Positions 1 to 14,680 of a stretch of 64,000 bases of DNA are shown piece after piece. The DNA lies in contig NW_027437460.1 in NCBI RefSeq assembly GCF_964204645.1, positions 33,001 through 97,000 of the forward strand, written 5' to 3'. The DNA comes from Tubulanus polymorphus. Taxonomy: Eukaryota > Nemertea > Palaeonemertea > Tubulaniformes > Tubulanidae. Made by a program: the position numbers and the translations under genes. The stretch's first letter is position 1; each line of letters begins with the position of its first letter. The notes below the pieces were generated by a model. The model did no database searches and was not told the origin of the DNA. It saw only the letters and a program-made list of their open reading frames with translations.

Positions 1-21
1 GTTTACCTTAACCTATCATTT

Positions 22-327
22 CAGATCGAATCTATCATCTTCAGGAGCAAAAGTAGCTAGAAAATTCTTAATCTTTCCACCTATCTATTTCAAATCAGTT
101 CAATACGCCTAAACCCATCTTTTCAGATTGAAACCATCATCTTCAGAAGCAAAAGCAGCCAGAAAATTCTGAATCTTTCAAACAGTCTATTGAAAATCAG
201 TTCATTACACCCTAACCCACCAATTAAGATAGAATTCATCATCTTTAGGACCATATTTAGCTAGAAAAATCTGTATCTTTCAACCCATCTACTCGAAATC
301 AGTTCAGTTTACCTTAACCTATCATTT
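22..327 (+). repeat. Reference trimer: monomers A, B and C of 102 bp each
   Basis: Monomer A is 22-123, B is 124-225 and C is 226-327; the next A begins at 328. All three share the blocks ATCATCTT near position 13, AGAAAA near position 38, ATCTTTC near position 50 and AAATCAGTTC at 71-80. Counting mismatches by hand gives 20 differences of 102 between A and B and 24 between A and C. A ends with ACGCCTAAACCC, B with ACACCCTAACCC and C with TTTACCTTAACC at the same place, so the three come from one ancestral 102-mer. C normally carries an EcoRI site (GAATTC), one per trimer. Confidence 0.95.
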
Positions 328-3300
328 CAGATTGAATCTATCATCTTCAGGAGCAAAAGTAGCTAGAAAATTCTTAATCTTTCCACCTATCTATTTCAAA
401 TCAGTTCAATACGCCTAAACCCATCTTTTCAGATTGAATCCATCATCTTCAGAAGCAAAAGCAGCCAGGAAATTCTGAATCTTTCAAACAGTCTATTGAA
501 AATCAGTTCACTACTCCCTAACCCACCAATTAAGATAGAATTCATCATCTTTGGGACCATATTTAGCTAGAAAAATCTGTATCTTTCAACCCATCTACTC
601 GAAATCAGTTTAGTTTACCTTAACCTAGCATTTGAGATCGAATCCATCATCTTTAGGAGCAAAAGTAGCAAGAAAATTCTTAATCTTTCCACCTATCTAT
701 TTCAAATCAGTTCAATACGCCAAAAACTATCTTTTCAGATTGAATCCATCACCTTCAGAAGCAAAAGAAGCCAGAAAATTCTGAATCTTTCAAACAGTCT
801 ATTGAAAATCAGTTCAGTACACCCTAACCCACCAATTAAGATAGAATTCATCATCTTTAGGACCATATTTAGCTAGAAAAATCTGTATCTTTCAACCCAT
901 CTACTCGAAATCAGTTCAGTTTACCTTAACCTATCATTTCAGATCGAATTCATCATCTTCAGGAGCATTTAGTAGCCAGAAAATTCTTAATCTTTCCACC
1001 TATCTATTTCAAATCAGTTCAATACGCCTAAACCCATCTTTTCAGATTGAAACCATCATCTTCAGAAGCAAAAGCAGCCAGAAAATTCTGAATCTTTCAA
1101 ACAGTCTATTGAAAATCAGTTCAGTACACCCTAACCCACCAATTAAGATAGAATTCATCATCTTTAGGACCATATTTAGCTAGAAAAATCTGTATCTTTC
1201 AACCCATCTACTCGAAATCAGTTCAGTTTACCTTAACCTATCATTTCAGATCGAATCCATCATCTTCAGGAGCAAAAGTAGCTAGAAAATTCTTAATCTT
1301 TCCACCTATCTATTTGAAATCAGTTCAATACGCCTAAACCCATCTTTTCAGATTGAATCCATCATCTTCAGAAGCAAAAGCAGCCAGAAAATTCTGAATC
1401 TTTCAAACAGTCTATTGAAAATCAGTTCAGTACACCCTAACCCACCAATTAAGATAGAATTCATCATCTTTAGGACCATATTTAGCTAGAAAAATCTGTA
1501 TCTTTCAACCCATCTACTCGAAATCAGTTCAGTTTACCTTAACCTATCATTTCAGATCGAATCCATCATCTTCAGGAGCATTTAGTAGCCAGAAAATTCT
1601 TAACCTTTCCACCTATCTATTTCAAATCAGTTCAATACGCCTAAACCCATCTTTTTAGATTGAATCCATCATCTTCAGAAGCAAAAGCAGCCAGAAAATC
1701 CTGAATCTTTCAAACAGTCTATTCAAAATCAGTTCAGTACACCCTAACACACCAATTAAGATAGAATTCATCATCTTTAGGACCATATTTAGCTAGAAAA
1801 ATCTGTATCTTTCAACCGATCTACTCGAAATCAGTTCAGTTTACCTTAACCTATCATTTCAGATCGAATCCATCATCTTCAGGAGCAAAAGTAGCTAGAA
1901 AATTCTTAATCTTTCCACCTATCTATTTGAAGTCAGTTCAATACGCCTTAACCCATCTTTTCAGATTGAAACCATCATCTTCAGAAGCAAAAGCAGCCAG
2001 AAAATTCTGAATCTTTCAAACAGTCTATTGAAAATCAGTTCAGTACACCCTAACCCACCAATTAAGATAGAATTCATCATCTTTAGGACCATATTTAGCT
2101 AGAAAAATCTGTATCTTTCAACCCATCCACCAAAAATCAGTTCAGTTTACCTTAACCTATCATTTCAGATCGAATCCATCATCTTCAGGAGCAAAAGTAG
2201 CTAGAAAATTCTTAATCTTTCCACCTATCTATTTGAAATCAGTTCAATACGCCTAAACCCATCTTTTCAGATTGAATCCATCATCTTCAGAAGCAAAAGC
2301 AGCCAGAAAATTCTGAATCTTTCAAACAGTCTATTGAAAATCAGTTCAGTACACCCTAACCCACCAATTAAGATAGATTCATCATCTTTAGGACCATATT
2401 TAGCTAGAAAAATCTGTATCTTTCAACCCATCTACTCGAAATCAGTTCAGTTTACCTTAACCTATCATTTCAGATCGAATCCATCATCTTCAGGAGCAAA
2501 AAGTAGCTAGAAAATTCTTAATCTTTCCACCTATCTATTTCAAATCAGTTCAATACGCCTAAACCCATCTTTTCAGATTGAATCCATCATCTTCAGAAGC
2601 AAAAGCAGCCAGAAAATTCTGAATCTTTCAAACAGTCTATTGAAAATCAGTTCAGTACACCCTAACCCACCAATTAAGATAGATTCATCATCTTTAGGAC
2701 CATATTTAGCTAGAAAAATCTGTATCTTTCAACCCATCTACTCGAAATCAGTTCAATTTACCTTAACCAATCATTTCAGATCGAATCCATCATCATCAGG
2801 AGCAAAAGTAGCTAGAAAATTCTTAATCTTTCCACCTATCTATTTGAAATCAGTTCAATACGCCTAAACCCATCTTTTCAGATTGAATCCATCATCTTCA
2901 GAAGCAAAAGCAGCCAGAAAATTCTGAATCTTTCAAAGAGTCTATTGAAAATCAGTTCAGTACACCCTAACCCACCAATTAAGATAGATTCATCATCTTT
3001 AGGACCATATTTAGCTAGAAAAATCTGTATCTTTCAACCCATCTACTCGAAATCAGTTCAGTTTACCTTAACCTATCATTTCAGATCGAATCCATCATCT
3101 TCAGGAGCAAAAAGTAGCTAGAAAATTCTTAATCTTTCCACCTATCTATTTCAAATCAGTTCAATACGCCTAAACCCATCTTTTCAGATTGAAAGCATCA
3201 TCTTCAGAAGCAAAAGCAGCCAGAAAATTCTGAATCTTTCAAACAGTCTATTGAAAATCAGTTCAGTACACCCTAACCCACCAATTAAGATAGAATTCAT

Positions 3301-5701
3301 CATCTTTAGGACCATATTTAGCTAGAAAAATCTGTATCTTTCAACCGATCTACTCGAAATCAGTTCAATTTACCTTAACCAATCATTTCAGATCGAATCC
3401 ATCATCTTCAGGAGCAAAAGTAGCTAGAAAATTCTTAATCTTTCCACCTATCTATTTGAAATCAGTTCAATACGCTTAAACCCATCTTTTCAGATTGAAT
3501 CCATCATCTTCAGAAGCAAAAGCAGCCAGAAAATTCTGAATCTTTCAAACAGTCTATTGAAAATCAGTTCAGTACACCCTAACCCACCAATTAAGATAGA
3601 TTCATCATCTTTAGGACCATATTTAGCTAGAAAAATCTGTATCTTTCAACCCATCTACTCGAAATCAGTTCAGTTTACCTTAACCTATCATTTCAGATCG
3701 AATCCATCATCTTCAGGAGCAAAAAGTAGCTAGAAAATTCTTAATCTTTCCACCTATCTATTTCAAATCAGTTCAATACGCCTAAACCCATCTTTTCAGA
3801 TTGAAAGCATCATCTTCAGAAGCAAAAGCAGCCAGAAAATTCTGAATCTTTCAAACAGTCTATTGAAAATCAGTTCAGTACACCCTAACCCACCAATTAA
3901 GATAGAATTCATCATCTTTAGGACCATATTTAGCTAGAAAAATCTGTATCTTTCAACCCATCTACTCGAAATCAGTTCAGATTACCTTAACCTATCATTT
4001 GAGATCGAATCCATCATCTTCAGGAGCATTTAGTAGCCAGAAAATTCTTAACCTTTCCACCTATCTATTTCAAATCAGTTCAATACGCCTAAACCCATCT
4101 TTTCAGATTGAATCCATCATCTTCAGAAGCAAAAGCAGCCAGAAAATCCTGAATCTTTCAAACAGTCTATTCAAAATCAGTTCAGTACACCCTAACACAC
4201 CAATTAAGATAGAATTCATCATCTTTAGGACCATATTTAGCTAGAAAAATCTGTATCTTTCAACCGATCTACTCGAAATCAGTTCAGTTTACCTTAACCT
4301 ATCATTTCAGATCGAATCCATCATCTTCAGGAGCATTTAGTAGCCAGAAAATTCTTAATCTTTCCACCTATCTATTTCAAATCAGTTCAATACGCCTAAA
4401 CCCATCTTTTCAGATTGAATCCATCATCTTCAGAAGCAAAAGCAGCCAGAAAATCCTGAATCTTTCAAACAGTCTATTGAAAATCAGTTCAGTACTCCCT
4501 AACCCACCAATTAAGATAGAATTCATCATCTTTAGGACCATATTTAGCTAGAAAAATCTGTATCTTTCAACCGATCTACTCGAAATCAGTTCAGTTTACC
4601 TTAACCTATCATTTCAGATCGAATCCATCATCTTCAGGAGCAAAAGTAGCTAGAAAATTCTTAATCTTTCCACCTATCTATTTGAAGTCAGTTCAATACG
4701 CCTTAACCCATCTTTTCAGATTGAAACCATCATCTTCAGAAGCAAAAGCAGCCAGAAAATTCTGAATCTTTCAAACAGTCTATTGAAAATCAGTTCAGTA
4801 CACCCTAACCCACCAATTAAGATAGAATTCATCATCTTTAGGACCATATTTAGCTAGAAAAATCTGTATCTTTCAACCCATCCACCAAAAATCAGTTCAG
4901 TTTACCTTAACCTATCATTTCAGATCGAATCCATCATCTTCAGGAGCAAAAGTAGCTAGAAAATTCTTAATCTTTCCACCTATCTATTTGAAGTCAGTTC
5001 AATACGCCTTAACCCATCTTTTCAGATTGAAACCATCATCTTCAGAAGCAAAAGCAGCCAGAAAATTCTGAATCTTTCAAACAGTCTATTGAAAATCAGT
5101 TCAGTACACCCTAACCCACCAATTAAGATAGAATTCATCATCTTTAGGACCATATTTAGCTAGAAAAATCTGTATCTTTCAACCCATCTACTCGAAATCA
5201 GTTTAGTTTACCTTAACCTATCATTTGAGATCGAATCCATCATCTTCAGGAGCATTTAGTAGCCAGAAAATTCTTAATCTTTCCACCTATCTATTTCAAA
5301 TCAGTTCAATACGCCTAAACCCATCTTTTCAGATTGAATCCATCATCTTCAGAAGCAAAAGCAGCCAGAAAATTCTGAATCTTTCAAACAGTCTATTGAA
5401 AATCAGTTCAGTACACCCTAACCCACCAATTAAGATAGAATTCATCATCTTTAGGACCATATTTAGCTAGAAAAATCTGTATCTTTCAACCCATCTACTC
5501 GAAATCAGTTCAGTTTACCTTAACCTATCATTTCAGATCGAATCTATCATCTTCAGGAGCAAAAGTAGCTAGAAAATTCTTAATCTTTCCACCTATCTAT
5601 TTCAAATCAGTTCAATACGCCTAAACCCATCTTTTCAGATTGAAACCATCATCTTCAGAAGCAAAAGCAGCCAGAAAATTCTGAATCTTTCAAACAGTCT
5701 A

Positions 5702-8700
5702 TTGAAAATCAGTTCAGTACACCCTAACCCACCAATTAAGATAGATTCATCATCTTTAGGACCATATTTAGCTAGAAAAATCTGTATCTTTCAACCCATC
5801 TACTCGAAATCAGTTCAGTTTACCTTAACCTATCATTTCAGATCGAATCCATCATCTTCAGGAGCATTTAGTAGCCAGAAAATTCTCAATCTTTCCACCT
5901 ATCTATTTCAAATCAGTTCAATACGCCTAAACCCATCTTTTCAGATTGAATCCATCATCTTCAGAAGCAAAAGCAGCCAGAAAATTCTGAATCTTTCAAA
6001 CAGTCTATTGAAAATCAGTTCAGTACACCCTAACCCACCAATTAAGATAGAATTCATCATCTTTAGGACCATATTTAGCTAGAAAAATCTGTATCTTTCA
6101 ACCGATCTACTCGAAATCAGTTCAATTTACCTTAACCAATCATTTCAGATCGAATCCATCATCTTCAGGAGCAAAAGTAGCTAGAAAATTCTTAATCTTT
6201 CCACCTATCTATTTGAAATCAGTTCAATACGCTTAAACCCATCTTTTCAGATTGAATCCATCATCTTCAGAAGCAAAAGCAGCCAGAAAATTCTGAATCT
6301 TTCAAACAGTCTATTGAAAATCAGTTCAGTACACCCTAACCCACCAATTAAGATAGATTCATCATCTTTAGGACCATATTTAGCTAGAAAAATCTGTATC
6401 TTTCAACCCATCTACTCGAAATCAGTTCAGTTTACCTTAACCTATCATTTCAGATCGAATCCATCATCTTCAGGAGCAAAAAGTAGCTAGAAAATTCCTA
6501 ATCTTTCCACCTATCTATTTCAAATCAGTTCAATACGCCTAAACCCATCTTTTCAGATTGAAAGCATCATCTTCAGAAGCAAAAGCAGCCAGAAAATTCT
6601 GAATCTTTCAAACAGTCTATTGAAAATCAGTTCAGTACACCCTAACCCACCAATTAAGATAGAATTCATCATCTTTAGGACCATATTTAGCTAGAAAAAT
6701 CTGTATCTTTCAACCCATCTACTCGAAATCAGTTCAGATTACCTTAACCTATCATTTGAGATCGAATCCATCATCTTCAGGAGCATTTAGTAGCCAGAAA
6801 ATTCTTAACCTTTCCACCTATCTATTTCAAATCAGTTCAATACGCCTAAACCCATCTTTTCAGATTGAATCCATCATCTTCAGAAGCAAAAGCAGCCAGA
6901 AAATCCTGAATCTTTCAAACAGTCTATTCAAAATCAGTTCAGTACACCCTAACACACCAATTAAGATAGAATTCATCATCTTTAGGACCATATTTAGCTA
7001 GAAAAATCTGTATCTTTCAACCGATCTACTCGAAATCAGTTCAGTTTACCTTAACCTATCATTTCAGATCGAATCCATCATCTTCAGGAGCAAAAGTAGC
7101 TAGAAAATTCTTAATCTTTCCACCTATCTATTTGAAGTCAGTTCAATACGCCTTAACCCATCTTTTCAGATTGAAACCATCATCTTCAGAAGCAAAAGCA
7201 GCCAGAAAATTCTGAATCTTTCAAACAGTCTATTGAAAATCAGTTCAGTACACCCTAACCCACCAATTAAGATAGAATTCATCATCTTTAGGACCATATT
7301 TAGCTAGAAAAATCTGTATCTTTCAACCCATCCACCAAAAATCAGTTCAGTTTACCTTAACCTATCATTTCAGATCGAATCCATCATCTTCAGGAGCAAA
7401 AGTAGCTAGAAAATTCTTAATCTTTCCACCTATCTATTTGAAGTCAGTTCAATACGCCTTAACCCATCTTTTCAGATTGAAACCATCATCTTCAGAAGCA
7501 AAAGCAGCCAGAAAATTCTGAATCTTTCAAACAGTCTATTGAAAATCAGTTCAGTACACCCTAACCCACCAATTAAGATAGAATTCATCATCTTTAGGAC
7601 CATATTTAGCTAGAAAAATCTGTATCTTTCAACCCATCTACTCGAAATCAGTTTAGTTTACCTTAACCTATCATTTGAGATCGAATCCATCATCTTCAGG
7701 AGCATTTAGTAGCCAGAAAATTCTTAATCTTTCCACCTATCTATTTCAAATCAGTTCAATACGCCTAAACCCATCTTTTCAGATTGAATCCATCATCTTC
7801 AGAAGCAAAAGCAGCCAGAAAATTCTGAATCTTTCAAACAGTCTATTGAAAATCAGTTCAGTACACCCTAACCCACCAATTAAGATAGAATTCATCATCT
7901 TTAGGGCCATATTTAGCTAGAAAAATCTGTATCTTTCAACCCATCTACTCGAAATCAGTTCAGTTTACCTTAACCTATCATTTCAGATCGAATCTATCAT
8001 CTTCAGGAGCAAAAGTAGCTAGAAAATTCTTAATCTTTCCACCTATCTATTTCAAATCAGTTCAATACGCCTAAACCCATCTTTTCAGATTGAAACCATC
8101 ATCTTCAGAAGCAAAAGCAGCCAGAAAATTCTGAATCTTTCAAACAGTCTATTGAAAATCAGTTCATTACACCCTAACCCACCAATTAAGATAGAATTCA
8201 TCATCTTTAGGACCATATTTAGCTAGAAAAATCTGTATCTTTCAACCCATCTACTCGAAATCAGTTCAGTTTACCTTAACCTATCATTTCAGATTGAATC
8301 TATCATCTTCAGGAGCAAAAGTAGCTAGAAAATTCTTAATCTTTCCACCTATCTATTTCAAATCAGTTCAATACGCCTAAACCCATCTTTTCAGATTGAA
8401 TCCATCATCTTCAGAAGCAAAAGAAGCCAGAAAATTCTGAATCTTTCAAACAGTCTATTGAAAATCAGTTCAGTACTCCCTAACCCACCAATTAAGATAG
8501 AATTCATCATCTTTGGGACCATATTTAGCTAGAAAAATCTGTATCTTTCAACCCATCTACTCGAAATCAGTTTAGTTTACCTTAACCTAGCATTTGAGAT
8601 CGAATCCATCATCTTTAGGAGCAAAAGTAGCAAGAAAATTCTTAATCTTTCCACCTATCTATTTCAAATCAGTTCAATACGCCAAAAACTATCTTTTCAG

Positions 8701-9200
8701 ATTGAATCCATCACCTTCAGAAGCAAAAGAAGCCAGAAAATTCTGAATCTTTCAAACAGTCTATTGAAAATCAGTTCAGTACACCCTAACCCACCAATTA
8801 AGATAGAATTCATCATCTTTAGGACCATATTTAGCTAGAAAAATCTGTATCTTTCAACCCATCTACTCGAAATCAGTTCAGTTTACCTTAACCTATCATT
8901 TCAGATCGAATTCATCATCTTCAGGAGCATTTAGTAGCCAGAAAATTCTTAATCTTTCCACCTATCTATTTCAAATCAGTTCAATACGCCTAAACCCATC
9001 TTTTCAGATTGAAACCATCATCTTCAGAAGCAAAAGCAGCCAGAAAATTCTGAATCTTTCAAACAGTCTATTGAAAATCAGTTCAGTACACCCTAACCCA
9101 CCAATTAAGATAGAATTCATCATCTTTAGGACCATATTTAGCTAGAAAAATCTGTATCTTTCAACCCATCTACTCGAAATCAGTTCAGTTTACCTTAACC
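5702..9200 (+). repeat. Long-range duplicated satellite segment, copy 1
   Basis: An ordered run of variants here reappears near 36,042-39,850 and 40,336-43,550. It includes an EcoRI-site-deleted C monomer near 5,743, TTCTCAATC at about 5,883, TTCAGATTACC near 6,733, CCATCCACCAAAAATC near 7,327 and the CCAAAAACTATC monomer near 8,690. Corresponding landmarks sit 30,340 bp apart (5,702 and 36,042; 6,756 and 37,096). Edges are approximate. Confidence 0.65.
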
Positions 9201-11920
9201 TATCATTTCAGATCGAATCCATCCTCTTCAGGAGCAAAAAGTAGCTAGAAAATTCTTAATCTTTCCACCTATCTATTTCAAAGCAGTTCAATACGCCTAA
9301 ACCCATCTTTTCAGATTGAAAGCATCATCTTCAGAAGCAAAAGCAGCCAGAAAATTCTGAATCTTTCAAACAGTCTATTGAAAATCAGTTCAGTACACCC
9401 TAACCCACCAATTAAGATAGAATTCATCATCTTTAGGACCATATTTAGCTAGAAAAATCTGTATCTTTCAACCCATCTACTCGAAATCAGTTCAGTTTAC
9501 CTTAACCTATCATTTCAGATTGAATCTATCATCTTCAGGAGCAAAAGTAGCTAGAAAATTCTTAATTTTTCCACCTATCTATTTCAAATCAGTTCAATAC
9601 GCCTAAACCCATCTTTTCAGATTGAATCCATCATCTTCAGAAGCAAAAGCAGCCAGAAAATCCTGAATCTTTCAAACAGTCTATTGAAAATCAGTTCAGT
9701 ACACCCTAACCCACCAATTAAGATAGAATTCATCATCTTTAGGACCATATTTAGCTAGAAAAATCTGTATCTTTCAACCGATCTACTCGAAATCAGTTCA
9801 CTTTACCTTAACCAATCATTTCAGATCGAATCCATCATCTTCAGGAGCAAAAGTAGCTAGAAAATTCTTAATCTTTCCACCTATCTATTTGAAATCAGTT
9901 CAATACGCCTAAACCCATCTTTTCAGATTGAATCCATCATCTTCAGAAGCAAAAGCAGCCAGAAAATTCTGAATCTTTCAAACAGTCTATTGAAAATCAG
10001 TTCAGTACACCCTAACCCACCAATTAAGATAGAATTCATCATCTTTAGGACCATATTTAGCTAGAAAAATCTGTATCTTTCAACCCATCTACTCGAAATC
10101 AGTTCAGTTTACCTTAACCTATCATTTAAGATCGAATCCATCCTCTTCAGGAGCAAAAAGTAGCTAGAAAATTCTTAATCTTTCCACCTATCTATTTCAA
10201 AGCAGTTCAATACGCCTAAACCCATCTTTTCAGATTGAAAGCATCATCTTCAGAAGCAAAAGCAGCCAGAAAATTCTGAATCTTTCAAACAGTCTATTGA
10301 AAATCAGTTCAGTACACCCTAACCCACCAATTAAGATAGAATTCATCATCTTTAGGACCATATTTAGCTAGAAAAATCTGTATCTTTTAACCCATCTACT
10401 CGAAATCAGTTCAGTTTACCTTAACCTATCATTTCAGATTGAATCGATCATCTTCAGGAGCAAAAGTAGCTAGAAAATTCTTAATTTTTCCACCTATCTA
10501 TTTCAAATCAGTTCAATACGCCTAAACCCATCTTTTCAGATTGAATCCATCATCTTCAGAAGCAAAAGCAGCCAGAAAATTCTGAATCTTTCAAACAGTC
10601 TATTGAAAATCAGTTCAGTACACCCTAACCCACCAATTAAGATAGAATTCATCATCTTTAGGACCATATTTAGCTAGAAAAATCTGTATCTTTCAACCCA
10701 TCTACTCGAAATCAGTTCAGTTTACCTTAACCTATCATTTCAGATCGAATCCATCATCTTCAGGAGCATTTAGTAGCCAGAAAATTCTTAATCTTTCCAC
10801 CTATCTATTTCAAATCAGTTCAATACGCCTAAACCCATCTTTTCAGATTGAATCCATCATCTTCAGAAGCAAAAGCAGCCAGAAAATCCTGAATCTTTCA
10901 AACAGTCTATTGAAAATCAGTTCAGTACACCCTAACCCACCAATTAAGATAGAATTCATCATCTTTAGGACCATATTTAGCTAGAAAAATCTGTATCTTT
11001 CAACCGATCTACTCGAAATCAGTTCACTTTACCTTAACCAATCATTTCAGATCGAATCCATCATCTTCAGGAGCAAAAGTAGCTAGAAAATTCTTAATCT
11101 TTCCACCTATCTATTTGAAATCAGTTCAATACGCCTAAACCCATCTTTTCAGATTGAATCCATCATCTTCAGAAGCAAAAGCAGCCAGAAAATTCTGAAT
11201 CTTTCAAACAGTCTATTGAAAATCAGTTCAGTACACCCTAACCCACCAATTAAGATAGATTCATCATCTTTAGGACCATATTTAGCTAGAAAAATCTGTA
11301 TCTTTCAACCCATCTACTCGAAATCAGTTCAGTTTACCTTAACCTATCATTTGAGATCGAATCCATCATCTTCAGGAGCATTTAGTAGCCAGAAAATTCT
11401 TAAACTTTCCACCTATCTATTTCAAATCAGTTCAATACGCCTAAACCCATCTTTTCAGATTGAATCCATCATCTTCAGAAGCAAAAGCAGCCAGAAAATT
11501 CTGAATCTTTCAAACAGTCTATTGAAAATCAGTTCAGTACACCCTAACCCACCAATTAAGATAGAATTCATCATCTTTAGGACCATATTTAGCTAGAAAA
11601 ATCTGTATCTTTCAACCGATCTACTCGAAATCAGTTCAGTTTACCTTAACCTATCATTTCAGATCGAATCCATCATCTTCAGGAGCAAAAAGTAGCTAGA
11701 AAATTCTTAATCTTTCCACCTATCTATTTCAAATCAGTTCAATACGCCTAAACCCATCTTTTCAGATTGAAAGCATCATCTTCAGAAGCAAAAGCAGCCA
11801 GAAAATTCTGAATCTTTCAAACAGTCTATTGAAAATCAGTTCAGTACACCCTAACCCACCAATTAAGATAGAATTCATCATCTTTAGGACCATATTTAGC
11901 TAGAAAAATCTGTATCTTTC

Positions 11921-14680
11921 AACCCATCAACTCGAAATCAGTTCAGTTTACCTTAACCTATCATTTCAGATTGAATCTATCATCTTCAGGAGCAAAAGTA
12001 GCTAGAAAATTCGTAATCTTTCCACCTATCTATTTGAAATCAGTTCAATACGCCTAAACCCATCTTTTCAGATTGAATCCATCATCTTCAGAAGCAAAAG
12101 CAGCCAGAAAATTCTGAATCTTTCAAACAGTCTATTGAAAATCAGTTCAGTACTCCCTAACCCACCAATTAAGATAGAATTCATCATCTTTAGGACCATA
12201 TTTAGCTAGAAAAATCTGTATCTTTCAACCCATCTACTCGAAATCAGTTCAGTTTACCTTAACCTATCATTTCAGATCGAATTCATCATCTTCAGGAGCA
12301 TTTAGTAGCCAGAAAATTCTTAATCTTTCCACCTATCTATTTCAAATCAGTTCAATACGCCTAAACCCATCTTTTCAGATTGAAACTATCATCTTCAGAA
12401 GCAAAAGCAGCCAGAAAATTCTGAATCTTTCAAACAGTCTATTGAAAATCAGTTCAGTACACCCTAACCCACCAATTAAGATAGAATTCATCATCTTTAG
12501 GACCATATTTAGCTAGAAAAATCTGTATCTTTCAACCCATCTACTCGAAATCAGTTCAGTTTACCTTAACCTATCATTTCAGATCGAATCCATCCTCTTC
12601 AGGAGCAAAAAGTAGCTAGAAAATTCTTAATCTTTCCACCTATCTATTTCAAAGCAGTTCAATACGCCTAAACCCATCTTTTCAGATTGAAAGCATCATC
12701 TTCAGAAGCAAAAGCAGCCAGAAAATTCTGAATCTTTCAAACAGTCTATTGAAAATCAGTTCAGTACACCCTAACCCACCAATTAAGATAGAATTCATCA
12801 TCTTTAGGACCATATTTAGCTAGAAAAATCTGTATCTTTCAACCGATCTACTCGAAATCAGTTCACTTTACCTTAACCAATCATTTCAGATCGAATCCAT
12901 CATCTTCAGGAGCAAAAGTAGCTAGAAAATTCTTAATCTTTCCACCTATCTATTTGAAATCAGTTCAATACGCCTAAACCCATCTTTTCAGATTGAATCC
13001 ATCATCTTCAGAAGCAAAAGCAGCCAGAAAATTCTGAATCTTTCAAACAGTCTATTGAAAATCAGTTCAGTACACCCTAACCCACCAATTAAGATAGAAT
13101 TCATCATCTTTAGGACCATATTTAGCTAGAAAAATCTGTATCTTTCAACCCATCTACTCGAAATCAGTTCAGTTTACCTTAACCTATCATTTAAGATCGA
13201 ATCCATCCTCTTCAGGAGCAAAAAGTAGCTAGAAAATTCTTAATCTTTCCACCTATCTATTTCAAAGCAGTTCAATACGCCTAAACCCATCTTTTCAGAT
13301 TGAAAGCATCATCTTCAGAAGCAAAAGCAGCCAGAAAATTCTGAATCTTTCAAACAGTCTATTGAAAATCAGTTCAGTACACCCTAACCCACCAATTAAG
13401 ATAGAATTCATCATCTTTAGGACCATATTTAGCTAGAAAAATCTGTATCTTTTAACCCATCTACTCGAAATCAGTTCAGTTTACCTTAACCTATCATTTC
13501 AGATTGAATCGATCATCTTCAGGAGCAAAAGTAGCTAGAAAATTCTTAATTTTTCCACCTATCTATTTCAAATCAGTTCAATACGCCTAAACCCATCTTT
13601 TCAGATTGAATCCATCATCTTCAGAAGCAAAAGCAGCCAGAAAATTCTGAATCTTTCAAACAGTCTATTGAAAATCAGTTCAGTACACCCTAACCCACCA
13701 ATTAAGATAGAATTCATCATCTTTAGGACCATATTTAGCTAGAAAAATCTGTATCTTTCAACCCATCTACTCGAAATCAGTTCAGTTTACCTTAACCTAT
13801 CATTTCAGATCGAATCCATCATCTTCAGGAGCATTTAGTAGCCAGAAAATTCTTAATCTTTCCACCTATCTATTTCAAATCAGTTCAATACGCCTAAACC
13901 CATCTTTTCAGATTGAATCCATCATCTTCAGAAGCAAAAGCAGCCAGAAAATCCTGAATCTTTCAAACAGTCTATTGAAAATCAGTTCAGTACACCCTAA
14001 CCCACCAATTAAGATAGAATTCATCATCTTTAGGACCATATTTAGCTAGAAAAATCTGTATCTTTCAACCCATCTACTCGAAATCAGTTCAGTTTACCTT
14101 AACCTATCATTTGAGATCGAATCCATCATCTTCAGGAGCATTTAGTAGCCAGAAAATTCTTAAACTTTCCACCTATCTATTTCAAATCAGTTCAATACGC
14201 CTAAACCCATCTTTTCAGATTGAATCCATCATCTTCAGAAGCAAAAGCAGCCAGAAAATTCTGAATCTTTCAAACAGTCTATTGAAAATCAGTTCAGTAC
14301 ACCCTAACCCACCAATTAAGATAGAATTCATCATCTTTAGGACCATATTTAGCTAGAAAAATCTGTATCTTTCAACCGATCTACTCGAAATCAGTTCAGT
14401 TTACCTTAACCTATCATTTCAGATCGAATCCATCATCTTCAGGAGCAAAAAGTAGCTAGAAAATTCTTAATCTTTCCACCTATCTATTTCAAATCAGTTC
14501 AATACGCCTAAACCCATCTTTTCAGATTGAAAGCATCATCTTCAGAAGCAAAAGCAGCCAGAAAATTCTGAATCTTTCAAACAGTCTATTGAAAATCAGT
14601 TCAGTACACCCTAACCCACCAATTAAGATAGAATTCATCATCTTTAGGACCATATTTAGCTAGAAAAATCTGTATCTTTC
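11921..14680 (+). repeat. Higher-order block, 9 trimers (2,760 bp)
   Basis: Bounded by two copies of a rare variant (CATCAACTCG in monomer C instead of CATCTACTCG) at 11,921 and 14,681, exactly 2,760 bp apart. The TTAAACTTTCC variant at about 11,400 and 14,160 shows the same spacing. Inside, the block resembles sequence about 3,065 bp upstream: the variants GAATCGATCATC (10,441 and 13,506) and CTTTTAACCC (about 10,380 and 13,445) match at that offset. One trimer carrying TTCACTTTACC near 11,025 has no counterpart in the later copy. The interval therefore mixes two overlapping duplication events rather than being a clean repeat. Confidence 0.7.
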
